Shown: positions 34,030 through 46,648 of the stretch, one piece after another
How the letters are laid out: each line of letters starts with the position of its first letter
How positions within the stretch are numbered: the stretch's first letter is position 1
Origin: Morella rubra
Taxonomy: Eukaryota; Streptophyta; Magnoliopsida; Fagales; Myricaceae
DNA length: 64,000 nt
Direction of reading: 5' to 3'
Assembly (NCBI GenBank): GCA_003952965.2
Contig: CM025849.1
Location: 8,148,027 to 8,212,026, forward strand
Notes under the pieces: model-generated
Told to the model about the DNA's origin: nothing
The model's input: only the letters and a program-made list of their open reading frames with translations
Database searches by the model: none
Position numbers and translations under genes: made by a program

Positions 34030-34517
34030 CCCCTTCTCTGCGTCACTAAGTCGTATATTAATCACAACGTGAAGTGATCAGAAACTTGTTAATCTTAATG
34101 CTCTAGCTTTTAGCTTCCTCGCTTTTTGTTTTACATTGCTAAAAGTCTTACCCTGTTCATATATCTACGTTTCCAGTGGTAAAATTTCGATCCGTAGTGC
34201 TGCGTGGACAGATCTTTAGCTCTTTTTACTCTTTTCGGTTGGCGAGAAACTTGAGATAGAAAGTAGAATATGTTTGTGTTATTTTTAATGTGTGTGATTA
34301 AGGTAATGAGAGAAGCAAAGCAAACTCAAGAGTCCAGAATGGAATGATCTCAGCTAATAATAAAAGTGTGGATAAGATGAGTTGAATCAGTTGATAGTGT
34401 TTTTTACAATTGAATTTGTATTGGAGATTGTGAATTAGTGTAGATAGGATGAATTGATGGAGTTTCATATATTTGATAAGTGATTAATTTTTATTTGAAT
34501 TTGAAATTTACTTTTAT

Positions 34518-34847
34518 ATTGCTGAGGAGCTCGACCTGGTTTGTGCTATTTGGGAAGGAGACGCTCAAGTTATTATTAACCAAATCACTCACCTGGATTC
34601 CCAGGCTGACTGGGTCATTGAAGAAGAAATCCAGTTTATTAGGAGACGGACTCTCAATCACCCACGATGGTCTTTCCAGTGGGTCTCAAGAGACGCAAAC
34701 TGTATAGCTCATAATATGGCTAGATAGTGCTTGCGGGAAAATTTATTTGGATGTATTGATCTCTCAGCTATTCCTTTGGACATTGTAATTTGCCACTCTG
34801 TTTTATGAAGTTTCGATTGCTAAGAAACCGAAAAAAAAAAACCAAAT
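34518..34847 (+). mobile_element. LINE fragment with 42-bp target duplication, copy 2
   Basis: Counterpart of 13188-13517. Target duplications lie at 34476-34517 and 34848-34889. Confidence 0.85.
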
Positions 34848-34889
34848 ATAAGTGATTAATTTTTATTTGAATTTGAAATTTACTTTTAT

Positions 34890-35084
34890 TGGAGTATGTG
34901 TAATTCCGATATTTTATGATGTAGATCCCGATGATGGTCGAAATCAGTCCGGGCCTTTTGCAGAATTATTTTCTATGCATGAAAAGATGTCCCAGGTGGA
35001 TTGTGAGAAGGTACAACAATGGAGAGAAGCCCTCATTGAAGCTGCAGACTCTCCCAAATTGGTGTTCAGGAGTGTTGAAGATGG
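34890..35084 (+). pseudogene. TIR exon remnant 1, copy 2
   Basis: Counterpart of 13560-13754. The fold-back element that follows it lies at about 35140-35420. Confidence 0.75.
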
Positions 35085-35901
35085 GTATTATGCTCCAGCT
35101 TCTGTGGCTATTTCTTGCATTAATTTTTTAAAAGGAAATCATACTTTGCACCCTTTTAACTACTAAATAATTTGTCATTTATACCCCCAACTATCAAATA
35201 CATTACACTCTAAACTACCAAAATGTTTACATTTTGGATTCTATGTAAAGAACTTCCTTTAAAATCGATTAGAAAAAAGGACACGTGGCACAATCTTAAC
35301 GATTGAATTGTGACATAGAGTGAAAATCAATAAATAGTTTGGGTGCAATATATTAATTTTGGTTGTTTTGGGAGCAAATTGCAAAATAAGCGGTAGTTAG
35401 ATGGATAAAAGTGTATTTTTTCCTTATTTTTATTTGTTTTTGTCCTTTTCTTTGTAGTTTTTAGATGAAAATAAATAAATATAAACTTTACTCTGAAGTG
35501 GACTGCAAAAAATTAGTTTTGGAGTTGAATTAGCTGTTGGATTTCTAGTAGGTTCCCACTTTATCTACCAGTATATGTATGCAAATGATGCCTCTTAATT
35601 AGAGGTAGATCTTGGTTCTTGAATTGTTATGTCTAGGATTGCCTCTTAGACAAAATATCACTTAGAGATTGGCATTGCAACTATACAATTAACTGTGACA
35701 CAATTAATGGCGTTGGCCATGAAAAAGGCGTGTAGGGAGGGAGAAGATGAGAAATTACATGCATGCTTTTGAGTTATGACTAAATCATGTAAGACGATGA
35801 CATCCAGCTTTTGGCGTCAATGAGTTGTGATATTTTTCATCCTCTTCACCTGTATTTATCTAAGTTACTTCCTGTTTCAAATATTTATCAGGGATGCAGC
35901 A

Positions 35902-36107
35902 AACTTTATCGAGCATATGGTTGAAGAAATTTCCTTAAGGTGGGTCAGTCAGAACGCAGTATCATCTTTCAGACCTTATTCGAATTATTGGGTCACTAGG
36001 CATGAAGAGCTGTTTAAGATGGATGTGGATAGGGTACGAAGGTGGAGAACAGCTCTTAGTGAAGCAGCAGATTGTAAGGACTGGATTGTTGAGAGTGTTG
36101 CAGAAGG
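35902..36107 (+). pseudogene. Linker plus TIR remnant 2, copy 2
   Basis: Counterpart of 14572-14777 with the same linker-before-TIR order. Confidence 0.7.
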
Positions 36108-36665
36108 GTACTATTATGCTGGTTTTTCACATTTTTCATGCATTTTTATTTGCTTTTGCCCCTTTCCTTCTATATAAATCTCAATGAAAATAAATGAAGC
36201 TTAAAGATAGATCTAGAATGAATCATCCAGTTGTCTTCTTTTCCTTGATCAATGCTCTAGTAGCTCTAAGGATCATGCAACATAGAGGGAAAACCAAATT
36301 CTTGAGTTATCAAGTCTTGAAGGGCCTTTTAGATGTAGTATTTTACATTCGAGGGGAATCATATTTGGACCGTACTTACTGTGAATCATGTATAATGGTT
36401 TGTGTCTAAACCCAAAAATAAAAAATAAAAAACTAATGCATGCCATTTGGGTAATATAAGTACTAACAAATAGAAAGGGTTTTTCCCAAGATATTCTTGA
36501 GAAATTTTGCATGACTTGATTGTTTACGATGACATGTTACTCTCAAGTTCTCATATGGCTGAGATGAACATCCTTTGGGTGCTGAGAACTCTTAATTCTT
36601 TTCCTCTGTTTCGTTTCTTGTACGCCTATGTGACTGTTTTATGGTCCTCTTGATTTTATGATCAG

Positions 36666-37231
36666 GGATACTGAATCAAAATTGATCAGCGATATTGTTG
36701 AAGAAGTGATGTTTACATGCTCCTCCTTTCCTAAGCTTTTGAAACTCTTCCACCATTTTCCAAAATTCCTTCAAATTGTTGGAATTACGATGTCTTCCTG
36801 AGTTTCAGAGGTAAAGACACGGGGAAGACATTCACTGATCACCTTAATTCTGCCCTGAGGCATGCCGGAATTAGCACCTTCCTAGCTGACAACAAGCTTA
36901 CGAGATGGGAGAACATCTCTACTGGGCTAAACAATGCTATTCGGGGATCAAGTGTTTCAATTGTAGTTTTCTCCAAAGGCTACGCTTCTTCCAAGTGGTG
37001 CCTTGATGAGATTGCAGAGATCATGCTGTGTATGGAAAACAGAGGCCACTCTTTTCTTCCAATCTTTTTTAATGTAAGCCCCTCAGTTGTTTGCAATCAA
37101 ACTAGCGCTTTCGCCAAGGCATTTGCGAGGCATAAAAAGATGTTTGAGGCAGAAAGGGTAAAGCGTTGGAGAGCAGCTCTTGCTAATGCTGGGAACCGTG
37201 CTGGTTTGTCTCTCAAAGACCAGGCAAACGG
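36666..37231 (+). pseudogene. Linker plus complete TIR remnant 3, copy 2
   Basis: Counterpart of 15336-15901, with the same upstream in-frame stop. Confidence 0.75.
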
Positions 37232-37499
37232 GTATTAATTCTTCAGCCTCCTTGTGTATTTTCTTGCATTTTGTTTGCCATTTCAAAAAAGTTTAGACGA
37301 AGTAATAAGAAAGAATAAAAGTGAACCTAAAATTAATGGAACTACAAATATCATATTTTGGTTGAATTGGTGAATTGTTGTCTACATCATGACCACTCTT
37401 ATCAGTATATGAAGACCATGCCAATTAGAAGGAGATCTTGGTCATAGCATCGGTAATTAATTTTAAGATGACCTCTTAGATAAAATGTAATATATCTAA

Positions 37500-37960
37500 G
37501 GGGGTGTTCGTTTTGTAAAAAATTGTAGATTTTGGTAGAATTGTGAATATTTATGTAGATTAGAGTTTTATAGGTTTTTGTGTAAAGGTTAGTGAAAAGT
37601 TTTAAAGATATTTAATTTTTGTTAGAGTTTGTAAAAAGATGTAGAGAGAGATTATTTGATGATTGTTTAATAAAAAAATATTGGAGTTAGGTGAAAAAGT
37701 ATAGATAGAGAAAATTTGTTATAATTTTTTTAAAAGTATTAGAGTTTGTGTGTAAGATTTTGGATGTTGGTTTTGCAAATTTTGTTGAATATATTTGTAT
37801 TTTAGAATAACATAGTGTTTGTATTGTAAAATTTTAATAAAATTTTACTTTTATCAAACACACCTCACCAATTCTAATACGCCTCTTTTTTAACACCAAC
37901 ATAAAATTTTACTAAAATTTTATAACCAAACGCTATGTAATTTTGTAAATGAACATGCCC
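37500..37960. mobile_element. Tourist-like MITE with nested MITE, copy 2
   Basis: Counterpart of 16170-16632. The nested element is at 37811-37937. Several single-base indels separate the two copies in the left half (around 37640-37735). Confidence 0.7.
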
Positions 37961-38591
37961 TAAGAGGAATGAAACTAGCCATCCTTGGCAAAATATAGTG
38001 AATGCTTTCTCCATGCATGAAAGGAATTACTTTCTTCATAATTTTATCTCCTTTTATTATTATTTGGGGTAATGTCATTGTTCGCCCCATAATTATGGAG
38101 CAATTGCAATTGAGCCCCCTTAAGTATCAAAACTGCGATTTACGCCCCATAAATTTCAGATATATTCAATTTTCGCTCCCCGTCCAATTTCCCGTCAAAA
38201 GTCACAGAATTCAGCATCACGTGCGTCGCACATGCGCCAATCCCACTTGTCTTTACCAAAATACCCCTTATGTGGAACTTCTTCATCTTTCACCGAAGCA
38301 TTCCTCACGTCCAACCCACTCACCGAAGGTGTCCTCCCTTCCCACTAAGAAACAGCCGGCCTCTCCCCATTGTCATAGTTGAAGGTTTTAGCACTTTTCT
38401 ATCTTCCTCCTCCTCCATATCTCAACACATCTTTGAATCCTCAAGCTTATCGATTTCTCAGCTGGAGATTATTCAAAGGTGAAGGTTTGCTGACTTCTCT
38501 GTTAGTTGTAGTTATTTTCGTTGTTCACTTGTTGAGTTAATTTTAGGGGGAAAATGGGTAATTTTGTTTTGTGTTAGCCTCAGCCATTGAA

Positions 38592-39230
38592 ATGTCCAAA
38601 TCATACACCACTGGTAGCTCTGGAAATGAACAAAGTGCATCTTCTATAGAGGGCCCAGATGTTTTTGCGACTTGTGAGCAATTTCGACCACTGCCTTCAC
38701 GGATGAAAATTTGGCAGACGCTTCTGGGGTTGTGTGAAGTACAAGGTTAGTTGTTGCCCCCACATTTAGTGTCTTTTTTGTTTTGTCATGAATAGCACAG
38801 ATTGACGTCATTAACTTAACTAAAATTTGTAGGTAGTTAATTTGGTCTTTTTAATAAGGTTGATTATACTTTAAGTATGTATATGTTTATTAGGTGTTGA
38901 ACATAGTTAATTAATTGCAGGATGGTGGTCATTGCAATTATTTTGCATGGAGAGATCCTAAAATGTGTGCATATGGACGAAGGCTGATTCGGCAACTCCG
39001 AGAAATGCACGGGCAGAAGCTTAGTGAAGAAATTTCTTGGAATCAATTAGTGGACAGCTCCAAAAGCAAAATAAGAACATAGAAGCCATAATTGCGCAAC
39101 ATCGAGAAGAGGTCGATGTAATGGCTTCACAACACCGATTAGCCATTGAGGCAATGACTAATGAACAAGTAGCCAAAATTGAGGCTATGACTGCACAACA
39201 TCGGTGTGAGACTCAAGAGGAGAGAAAGAA
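38592..39230 (+). pseudogene. zf-GRF remnant, copy 2
   Basis: Exon 1 38592-38745, exon 2 from 38921. It differs from copy 1 by indels that hit other positions: one A is missing in the stretch read gcccaagatg in copy 1, and one G is missing in gaaaattgggg. The base that copy 1 lacks before F-W-G-C is present here. Each copy thus keeps what the other lost. An extra atgtat is present in the intron near 38878. Confidence 0.7.
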
Positions 39231-39244
39231 GTTTTGCCTAATCA

Positions 39245-40049
39245 AAGTTGATCAAGCTGATTGTTGAAAAAGTTTTGTCTAATGTGATTCATGGGGGAAT
39301 AGATTCTTGTGTGAGGAAACTTAGAGGTTTATTAAATCTGGGAACACCTAAAGTTTGCATCGTGGGAATCTATGGAATCGGTGGGATAGGCAAAACAACC
39401 CTAGCGGAGGCTGTTTTTAACCAATTGTGCGATAGTTTTGAAGTAAGTTGTTTTCTTCTGAATATTCAAGGAGTTTCAGGACAACCCCATGGTATTGTTC
39501 ATTTACAAAAACTACTTCTTTACAATATCTTGAAAACAAAGAATTTGGAGATTGTGAATGAATATGAAGGAATCACATTGATTAAGAAATCCTTGCATGG
39601 CAAAAGAGTTCTTATTGCTCTTGATAATGTGGATTGCATGCAACAAGTACATTTATTAGCAGGAAATCGTAAATGGCTTGGGCCGGGGAGCAGAATCATT
39701 GTAACAACCAGAAATGAACAATTACTTACTCAACTTGGAGTAGATGAAAAACTGAAGGTTGAGGAATTGGATTATTGGAAGTCTAATGAACTTTTCAGCT
39801 GGCATTCCTTTGAAGGGACTATTAATGAAAGCAAAGATCACTCAGAGCTTTCGAGTATTGCAGCAGAGTGCATTGGAGGGGTTCCATTAGCTCTTTAAGC
39901 TTTTTGGCTCTTTTCTAAGAGGAAGAAGCATTGGTGAATGGGAAATGAGATTGGATGAATTACGAAGGGTCACAGCCTCCATAGAGCAACAAGCACTTGC
40001 GCCTCACATTCATAAAGAGAAAAAAAGGAAAATAACACTTGCTGAGTGA
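39245..40049 (+). pseudogene. NB-ARC exon remnant, copy 2
   Basis: Counterpart of 17914-18718, with the same stop after P-L-A-L and the same one-base shift. Confidence 0.8.
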
Positions 40050-40055
40050 ATATTG

Positions 40056-40621
40056 CTGCAGAGGAGAAGACACGTTTTACAAGACCTCATCTCTGCCTTG
40101 TTGTGAGCTGGAATTAGCACCTTCCTGGATGATGATGATCAGCTTCTAAGAGAGAAGCCTCTTTGTGCTGGACTACTAATTTACATTGTGATTGTTTGTA
40201 AAATTTTTAGGTGGTTAAAATTTTGGGGTGTTGGAGTTGGTGAAAAAAGTGAACATAGCGTTTGTCAACTTAAAATTTTAACAAAATTTTACTTTTATCA
40301 AACACACTTCAAAATTTTTTTTATTTTACTTTTATCACTCATTCACCAATTCCAATATCACCTCGTTTTTAACACCAACATAAAACTTTAACAAAATTTT
40401 AAAATCAAACTTACTGAAAAAGAGAGATGATTTAAATGAATTTTTATATTTATTTATGTTGGAGTTGATGAAAAAGTGAAAAGAGAGATAATCTTGTGTA
40501 GTTATTTTATTATGACTAACATTTTAGAGTGTTAAAATTTTAGAAACAAAGGACATGTTATGCCATCTATGGTTCAATGATTCCATTTTTAGTTTTCTCC
40601 AAAGGCCTCGAATGTTCAAAA
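40056..40621 (+). pseudogene. Split TIR fragment, copy 2
   Basis: Counterpart of 18725-19290, interrupted by the MITE at 40184-40557. Confidence 0.6.
40184..40557. mobile_element. Tourist-like MITE in TIR fragment, copy 2
   Basis: Counterpart of 18853-19226, flanked by TTA at 40181-40183 and 40558-40560. Confidence 0.65.
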
Positions 40622-40843
40622 ACAAATCACCGAAACTTCTACGCCGACAAACTCTCTCAAAGGGAATTTTTTTTTGTCTACAAAGAGAACGTGTCTTTTT
40701 TGTAGTGTTTGGACGTTAATATAATTTAATATTTAATAAAATAATTATAAAATAACTCTTTTTAAATTTTCAAAATTTTGACAACTGAAGGCAATTTTGC
40801 TCTTCGCGGTTTCTTCATTTCTATCTGCACAACTCTATTCCAA

Positions 40844-41405
40844 CTAAAAAATATGCATGTAATTATTATGGATGGGTTTGGCAGACTCCTCCTGGGGATT
40901 AGTAGAGACCTGAGATTTGGAAGGAGACAGCAGCAGAGACAGAGTTGGTGGTGGAGCATCGAGTCTGTGCACGAGGTTCTCTATGTTTCTGGCCAGGGAG
41001 ACCAGTATAGCATCTTCAACAGGGGGTGTTTCGGCAACCATGAGGGACTGCCCGGCAACATTCGGATCATTTGGAGTAGAAGTCATTGTCAAGTAAGGCA
41101 AGATTGAACTGAGTGGGGAATAAGGCAAAGCGTCAAGAGAATGGCTATTTAGGGTGCGTTTGGCGTGTAAAATTTTACACTTCTTAAAATTTTAACACAA
41201 TAAAAAATTATAATATAATATCTCTCTCCATCACATCATTACTTTTCACTATAATAAATATTAAAAATCATCTCTTCTTCACTTTTTCACCAAACCCAAT
41301 ACCTTAAAATTTTAACTTCTCTAAAATTTTAACAATCAAACACACCCTTAGTACGAAAGTGGGAAGGTATATCCCACAAACATTGCCAAATGATGATGTT
41401 AAGAA
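40844..41405 (-). pseudogene. Minus-strand fragment interrupted by a MITE, copy 2
   Basis: Counterpart of 19513-20074. Product unrecognised. Confidence 0.3.
41152..41347. mobile_element. Tourist-like MITE (196 bp), copy 2
   Basis: Counterpart of 19821-20016 with the same TTA duplications. Confidence 0.8.
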
Positions 41406-41707
41406 TCACCACGGAGCTGGTGCTAATCAATCCTGCAAAAATCACCGAAGGGAAATGGCCTCGGATCAAGTCTCTGACGGCCAAGTTAGATCTTGAGAAG
41501 GTGATTTGTACTTAAAGGATAGAATTAATCGTGAGTTATATGAGGCGTTATACCTTGCTTTGTATATGAGTTCAAGAGCCATACGTTGATTGGGAGTTTG
41601 ATTGTAGAGTTCTATTAGGAGAGAGGAAGGTCCTTCGAACATATAGGATCCTTTGATTGTCAGGCGTTCAATTAGGAGCCTGAAGTCTCAGGGACTCTAG
41701 AGTTGAG

Positions 41708-44700
41708 CAGGGGCGGGTTTAAGGTAATTAAGGCCTTAGGCGAAACCTCAAAGTGAGGCCTTTTATAATAATTTTTTTAATAAAATAATATATTTAAAAA
41801 ATAAAATATTAATAAAAATTTAGTTAAAACATATTTTTCTAGCTTTTTGAGATGCAAAATTTCTTTTATTTTGTTAATATATCATTTTCAATTGATAACA
41901 TGACTAATCCATTTAATCTTTCTTGCGTTAGAGTTGATCTTAAGTAGGATTTTATTAGTTTTAGTTTTGAAAAACTTCTTTTGGAGAAGTAACATGTATT
42001 GTCAATAATATTCTATAAGCAATACTTGCATTTGAAAAAGAGTCTAATTTTTTTATATGGTTTAATGTTTCAATTGGAGTGTAAGTCACTATTTTTAAAA
42101 TCTCTTTTAACACTTTCAATTATGAAAAAAAATCTAAATCATCAATATCAACATGATCTTCCCGTTTTAAAATATTTTTAAGTATGAGACAATATTTTTT
42201 CAAGTCATCTCATAAAAGATTTCAACTTTTTCAAATTAAATAAAAAACCAAAAACACAATACAAATAATGATAACTACAACAAATAAAACATGAAATAAA
42301 AAGTTTAGAATAATAGCCCGTGACTTTAGTGAGACAAGTGATCTTAAAAAGTTTTAATTAGTTTTTGTACTTAACAACCAATCGAAATATTGTCTCACTT
42401 AATTGTGAAATGGTTTATAGATTAAGTCCTTTTAAAGATAGATTTTTAGTTGTTAATTAATGCATACAACTATAAAAATATTAAATAGATTAGATGGTAT
42501 AAACGGCTAGGAATTATTTTTGCTTGTTAAGTAATAGTAAAAAAAATTTAATGGATTAGGTGTGAGATTTTATAGGATTTCTTGAATCAATTGCCAACTA
42601 ATCTTAAGGAAATTTTATAGGATATTGATTTTATGAAATTCGTTTGAATCAATTGTAATTTATATCTTTTAATAAAGAGACATTATAGGTTGATTGATAC
42701 AGAGATTTTATAAAAAAGTAGAGTTAATGATCATCAAGGAGATTTATAGGCCTCTTTAATAATAAAAATTAATTAACTAGACTTTTTAAGTTTGATGGTG
42801 CTCTAATAAAGGAAACCTTATAGAGGGGTAAAGAGATTTAATAGGCCTATTTATAAAATAAAATTAATTAATAGAGATTTATACGTTTGATGATTCTCTA
42901 ATAAAGGAAATATAGACTAGGTGAAGAGTTAATGGTTTTTATATAAGATTTATATCTCTTATAATAAATTAATTAACTAAATTCTATATAATATTTTAAC
43001 GTTAAATTTGGAGGCCTTGTCATTAAATATTTTTTAAATATACCTATTAAAAAAATTTTTAATTGGGGCCTCCCTAATTTGGGGGCCTTAGGCTGCCCTG
43101 CCTATAGCTGGAGCTAGGGCTGGCCAAGTAATCGGCTGGACCAGCCAACCTGGACCGAAACCGGACCGATTTTTGCCAAAATCGGTCCTTTTTCTGATAC
43201 CGGGTTTACCGGTCCGGTAAACCGGTTTACTCCGGTCCGGTTCCGGGTTATTTATATGGAAAACTAGAGCTGGACTCGGAGTATAATCACTCAAAATCGG
43301 TTCCTTATTTTTTTTTTAAGAAAAAAAGCGGCGCTGAATGAATTTGAGGATTTGACCCGCCCCCCCCGGGAACCCTCTCTTTCCATGCCCCCCCCCCCCC
43401 CGACCTTCTCTCTCCGCGCCCCCCTCTTGGCTATTTTCAGAAAACTTAATTTCCCCACCCCTCTCCTGCCGCCTTCCCTCCCTCTTCCGGCCTCCCCTTC
43501 CCTCGGAAGCGTTCCTCCCCCTTCCCCTCCACCTGTGCGTCCCTCCCTCCCCTCCAGCTCAGACTACTTCCCCTCCACCTCCAGGCTCCAGCATGCGGTT
43601 CTTCTCCCTCCTCCACCACCTTACAGCGTCTGTAAGTTATTTATTTCTTTTTTTTTTTTTTTTAACATCAGTAAGTTCAATATCTATTTAGTTTTTCCCT
43701 TCATATGCTTTATATTGTTGTCACTTGTCAGTATAGTATTAATGTGTTTATATTTTTTTGGATAACATGTTTAATTTTTTTCTGCAAGGTTACGAGATTG
43801 TGAGTTTTGAAGTTGTGTTTGAGGTCAGTGCATTGTATTGAGGTAAAAATTTGTTCATTTATTTAGTTAATTATTTATTATATTAATTAGTTAATTTAAT
43901 ATTTTAGAGTATAGGTTAGGTTGTGAAACTGTGAAGGATGGGCTTGATTGGATCATTGAAGGAATTGGTGTTTGTGAAACTGTGGAGGATGGCTTGATTG
44001 GATTATTGATAATTGATTGAATATTTGCTTTTGAGGATCCAATTGGTTGAATGATCCAATTAAGTTAGATATTCGGGAGTCACTGGATGAAGTTGAGGTC
44101 TTTGAGGCGTTAGAATCAGGTAATACTATTATATTTTGTTTCTATGTTGGTTAATTTTTTTAATTTTGTAAGTTCTAGTTATTTATGAAGATTTGAACAT
44201 GTTTTTGTCATAAATTATTAAGAATAATGTTTAACTCACGAGTGGCTCGGCTTGAGATAACTGAAGACTAATTTAATTTGATTTCATGGTAAGTTTTTAT
44301 CTCTTTTTTATAATAATGCCCACTATATTGTTTATTAGTTTATTATCTCACGTGTAAATTTTTTTTCCTTTTACAGCTTTCATGGGAGATGGACAATTCA
44401 CAACCGGACAATGGACACATTAATGGATATTTTAATGACATGTATTATTAATTATACTTTTAGTTTGTTGATTTGATTATTTTGTTGTTTGTTATGGCTT
44501 GTAATAGAGTAGTGTAGTTAGTAATTATTAATTAGTTTTACTTGTAATTCTATTTGATATTTTTATTTTAGACTTCCTTTATATTGTAATGTCTATTTGT
44601 TTTGTTGATTTTAATGTATGATTTATTATCTTAAAAAAACTAGGATTTAGAACTCTTTAATTAGAGCTTAGTATTTTTCTTCAAATCAAATGTAACAACT

Positions 44701-45027
44701 TTTACAAAATTTGGTTGAAATGTAGCCAAATATTTCATGTAAAAATAGGGCAAAAAATTGATGTAAAGAAACCCAAAAAATGGTCCCAAAAAGTCTAAAA
44801 TAAAACTCCAAAAAAGGCCTAAAAAAGTAAAAATGCTAAGAAGTCCAAACCAAAAAGGCCTAAAATATCATGGCCCAAACCGGCTAATCCGGACCGGTGA
44901 AACCAGGGGACCGGACCGGTCTATTAGACTGACCGGTCCTGGTCCGGTATGTACACTTTAGGGCATTACCGGTTTGGCCGGTCGGACCGGACCGGACATT
45001 GGACAGCCCTAGCTGGAGCCACCCCTG
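41708..45027. mobile_element. Outer hAT-like element
   Basis: The left end is CAGGGGCGGGTTTAAGG. The right end, reverse-complemented, is CAGGGGTGGCTCCAGC, the CAGGGGYGG terminus seen in plant hAT-type elements. Flanks are also inversely similar (ctagagttgag at left, ctagagtttgtc as reverse complement at right), so the terminal repeat may be longer. No clean 8-bp target duplication was found. Before the nested element the body is about 1.4 kb, AT-rich and non-coding, with gaggcc/ggcctt motifs near both ends. A second hAT element occupies 43115-45011. Confidence 0.55.
43115..45011. mobile_element. Nested non-autonomous hAT element with 8-bp target duplication
   Basis: Termini are TAGGGCTGGCCAA and, reverse-complemented, TAGGGCTGTCCAA. 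The octamer gctggagc is perfectly duplicated on both sides (43107-43114 and 45012-45019), the signature of hAT transposition. Both subterminal regions are packed with ccggtccgg/accggtt motifs, likely transposase-binding repeats. The interior has two long C-runs near 43367 and 43388 and a Pro-rich open frame (43352-43765) that reflects base composition rather than a convincing gene. No transposase is seen. Confidence 0.8.
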
Positions 45028-46087
45028 GACAAACTCTAGTCGGCCGAATCAATCTAGATCGAGGCTCGCATGGAGACAGGAAAACAAGGAATCAACGTAA
45101 TATATTATACCTCTGCTTTGCAATTCGTGGACAACATCTACTTCCTAGGACAATAAGTGTGAAAGCATTTGTAAAAAATGGGACATGATTTCGAATGTCA
45201 AGATCGTGATCAAATATTATTGTAAAACTGTTTGACGGCCATTTTTAAGTACTACTACTAGCTCTATCATGTTTATCTATGATTCATAATTAATTTCTTA
45301 AAGGACTAGAGAAGGTTTGCTTCCAGATTTATTAGAAACCATCTCAAAAATGAGCCAATTAGATTACACAAGCGACTTCAGGTCAACAATATGACGCCAA
45401 TCATCACCATTGAAAAAGAAGAAGAAGATTTATTGTTATAGTTCACTAGTTAATTATAATTAGCAAATAAGATTAAGCATATATCACATGTTCGCTGACT
45501 TGGTTCATTATACAGATGTGTCAATGTCGGTAATGCCAGAGACAACGATCGATCAAGCATTATTAATTCTCAATGTGCCTGGCCGGTTCCATCAAATTAT
45601 TGCTAAATTTTGCTTGCTTTCGATCCTAAATGGTTTCTGGGTATATATATATATATGGAATAAAAAAAGGCAAACGCGCGCCGACTTGTTGGAATCTCTT
45701 CGTCCCATGCATCCATAATTGCCAATGCTAGAACTGCTACAGCTCAGAGAGAAAAGAAGACACAATATGCATGCAAGACAAAACATATATAGATTTACAA
45801 GAAAAAAAAAAAAAGACAAAACATATATAGGATATCTTAATTAACTCTAAAATCTTGAATCCGAGTTATACACTGGCCGGATTAATCGTGGAAATGGAAA
45901 GAAAGATTCAACACAGGCCACTGCCACCTAACCTGTCTTTCATAATTATCGTGTGTTTTTTTCCAAAGTTATTTAGGTGAGATTGGACCCACTAAACTTT
46001 GATGACAATAAGGGTTCCAAATTAATCTCTCATATTAGTCTATAAACATGAATAAATTATGATTGTTAAACCTAACTACCAACTTTA
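45028..46087. other. No gene recognised
   Basis: Unique AT-rich DNA. Open frames near 45488-45819 lie on both strands and have no domain or splice support. Confidence 0.5.
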
Positions 46088-46648
46088 AAGAAAATCAGAG
46101 TCAGATTTAAAGCCTCCCATTGCAATGGATCACGTGAACATGGTAGTTTAAGGTGCACAAATTGAGGATGAAAAGAGTATTCTTTTCGGATAGTTTAATA
46201 ACAAAGCTCAGAACAGCACTAGCTAGGGCCGGGTCTAACAAAGGCAGGCAAGCTTTTTCTGAATGCTGCATAGTATTGCCGGTCCTTTTCAGCACTAGGG
46301 CCGGTTATAATAAAGGATATATATACAGGAACACCTCCCTCAGAACCTGACAAATACTTTCAAAAGCATCTAATTATAATTCGCTCTGCTTTATCGGTTC
46401 ATCACCTCAACGTGAGATTTTTGCTCTTTGGCTTTACTGATCAGTGTCAGATTGGGGAAGTTCAAATCTGGGGCTCCCGAGGCGACTTTCAAAAGAAATA
46501 ACTCCGGACAGATAAGATCTTGGTATATAGAGACGATCGACGGTAAATGCTTAATTTATTAAGCCATTGAAACCAAAACGACAAACCAGTGTAGTTTACA
46601 GAGGTGCACGGTCCACCGCCGTACTGCATGTGTCTCCAGTGCTGTGAA
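46088..46648. repeat. 561-bp direct repeat, first copy
   Basis: Repeated at 57104-57664 with a constant offset of 11016; the only visible difference is two bases near 46526. It contains two agggccgg motifs followed by similar bases (46227 and 46299) but no coding exon. The flanks of the two copies explain the tract between them. Confidence 0.9.

Larger units (their letters stand above)
21350..42672. repeat. 21.3-kb tandem unit, copy 2
   Basis: Second copy of the unit that starts at base 1. It follows copy 1 with no spacer; the junction at 21349/21350 joins AT-rich hAT-like element sequence to the unit start. Every gene, pseudogene and transposon of copy 1 recurs in the same order and strand. 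Past 42672 the outer hAT-like element continues with sequence that copy 1 lacks. Confidence 0.95.

Noticed and set aside
43352..43765. Pro-rich open frame of 137 codons
   Set aside because: It lies inside the nested hAT element and follows C-runs; composition alone explains it, and no domain or splice context is present.
41700..45035. 8-bp target duplication around the outer hAT-like element
   Set aside because: The flanking octamers gagttgag and gacaaact do not match; only an inverted similarity of the flanks is visible, so superfamily assignment rests on the termini alone.
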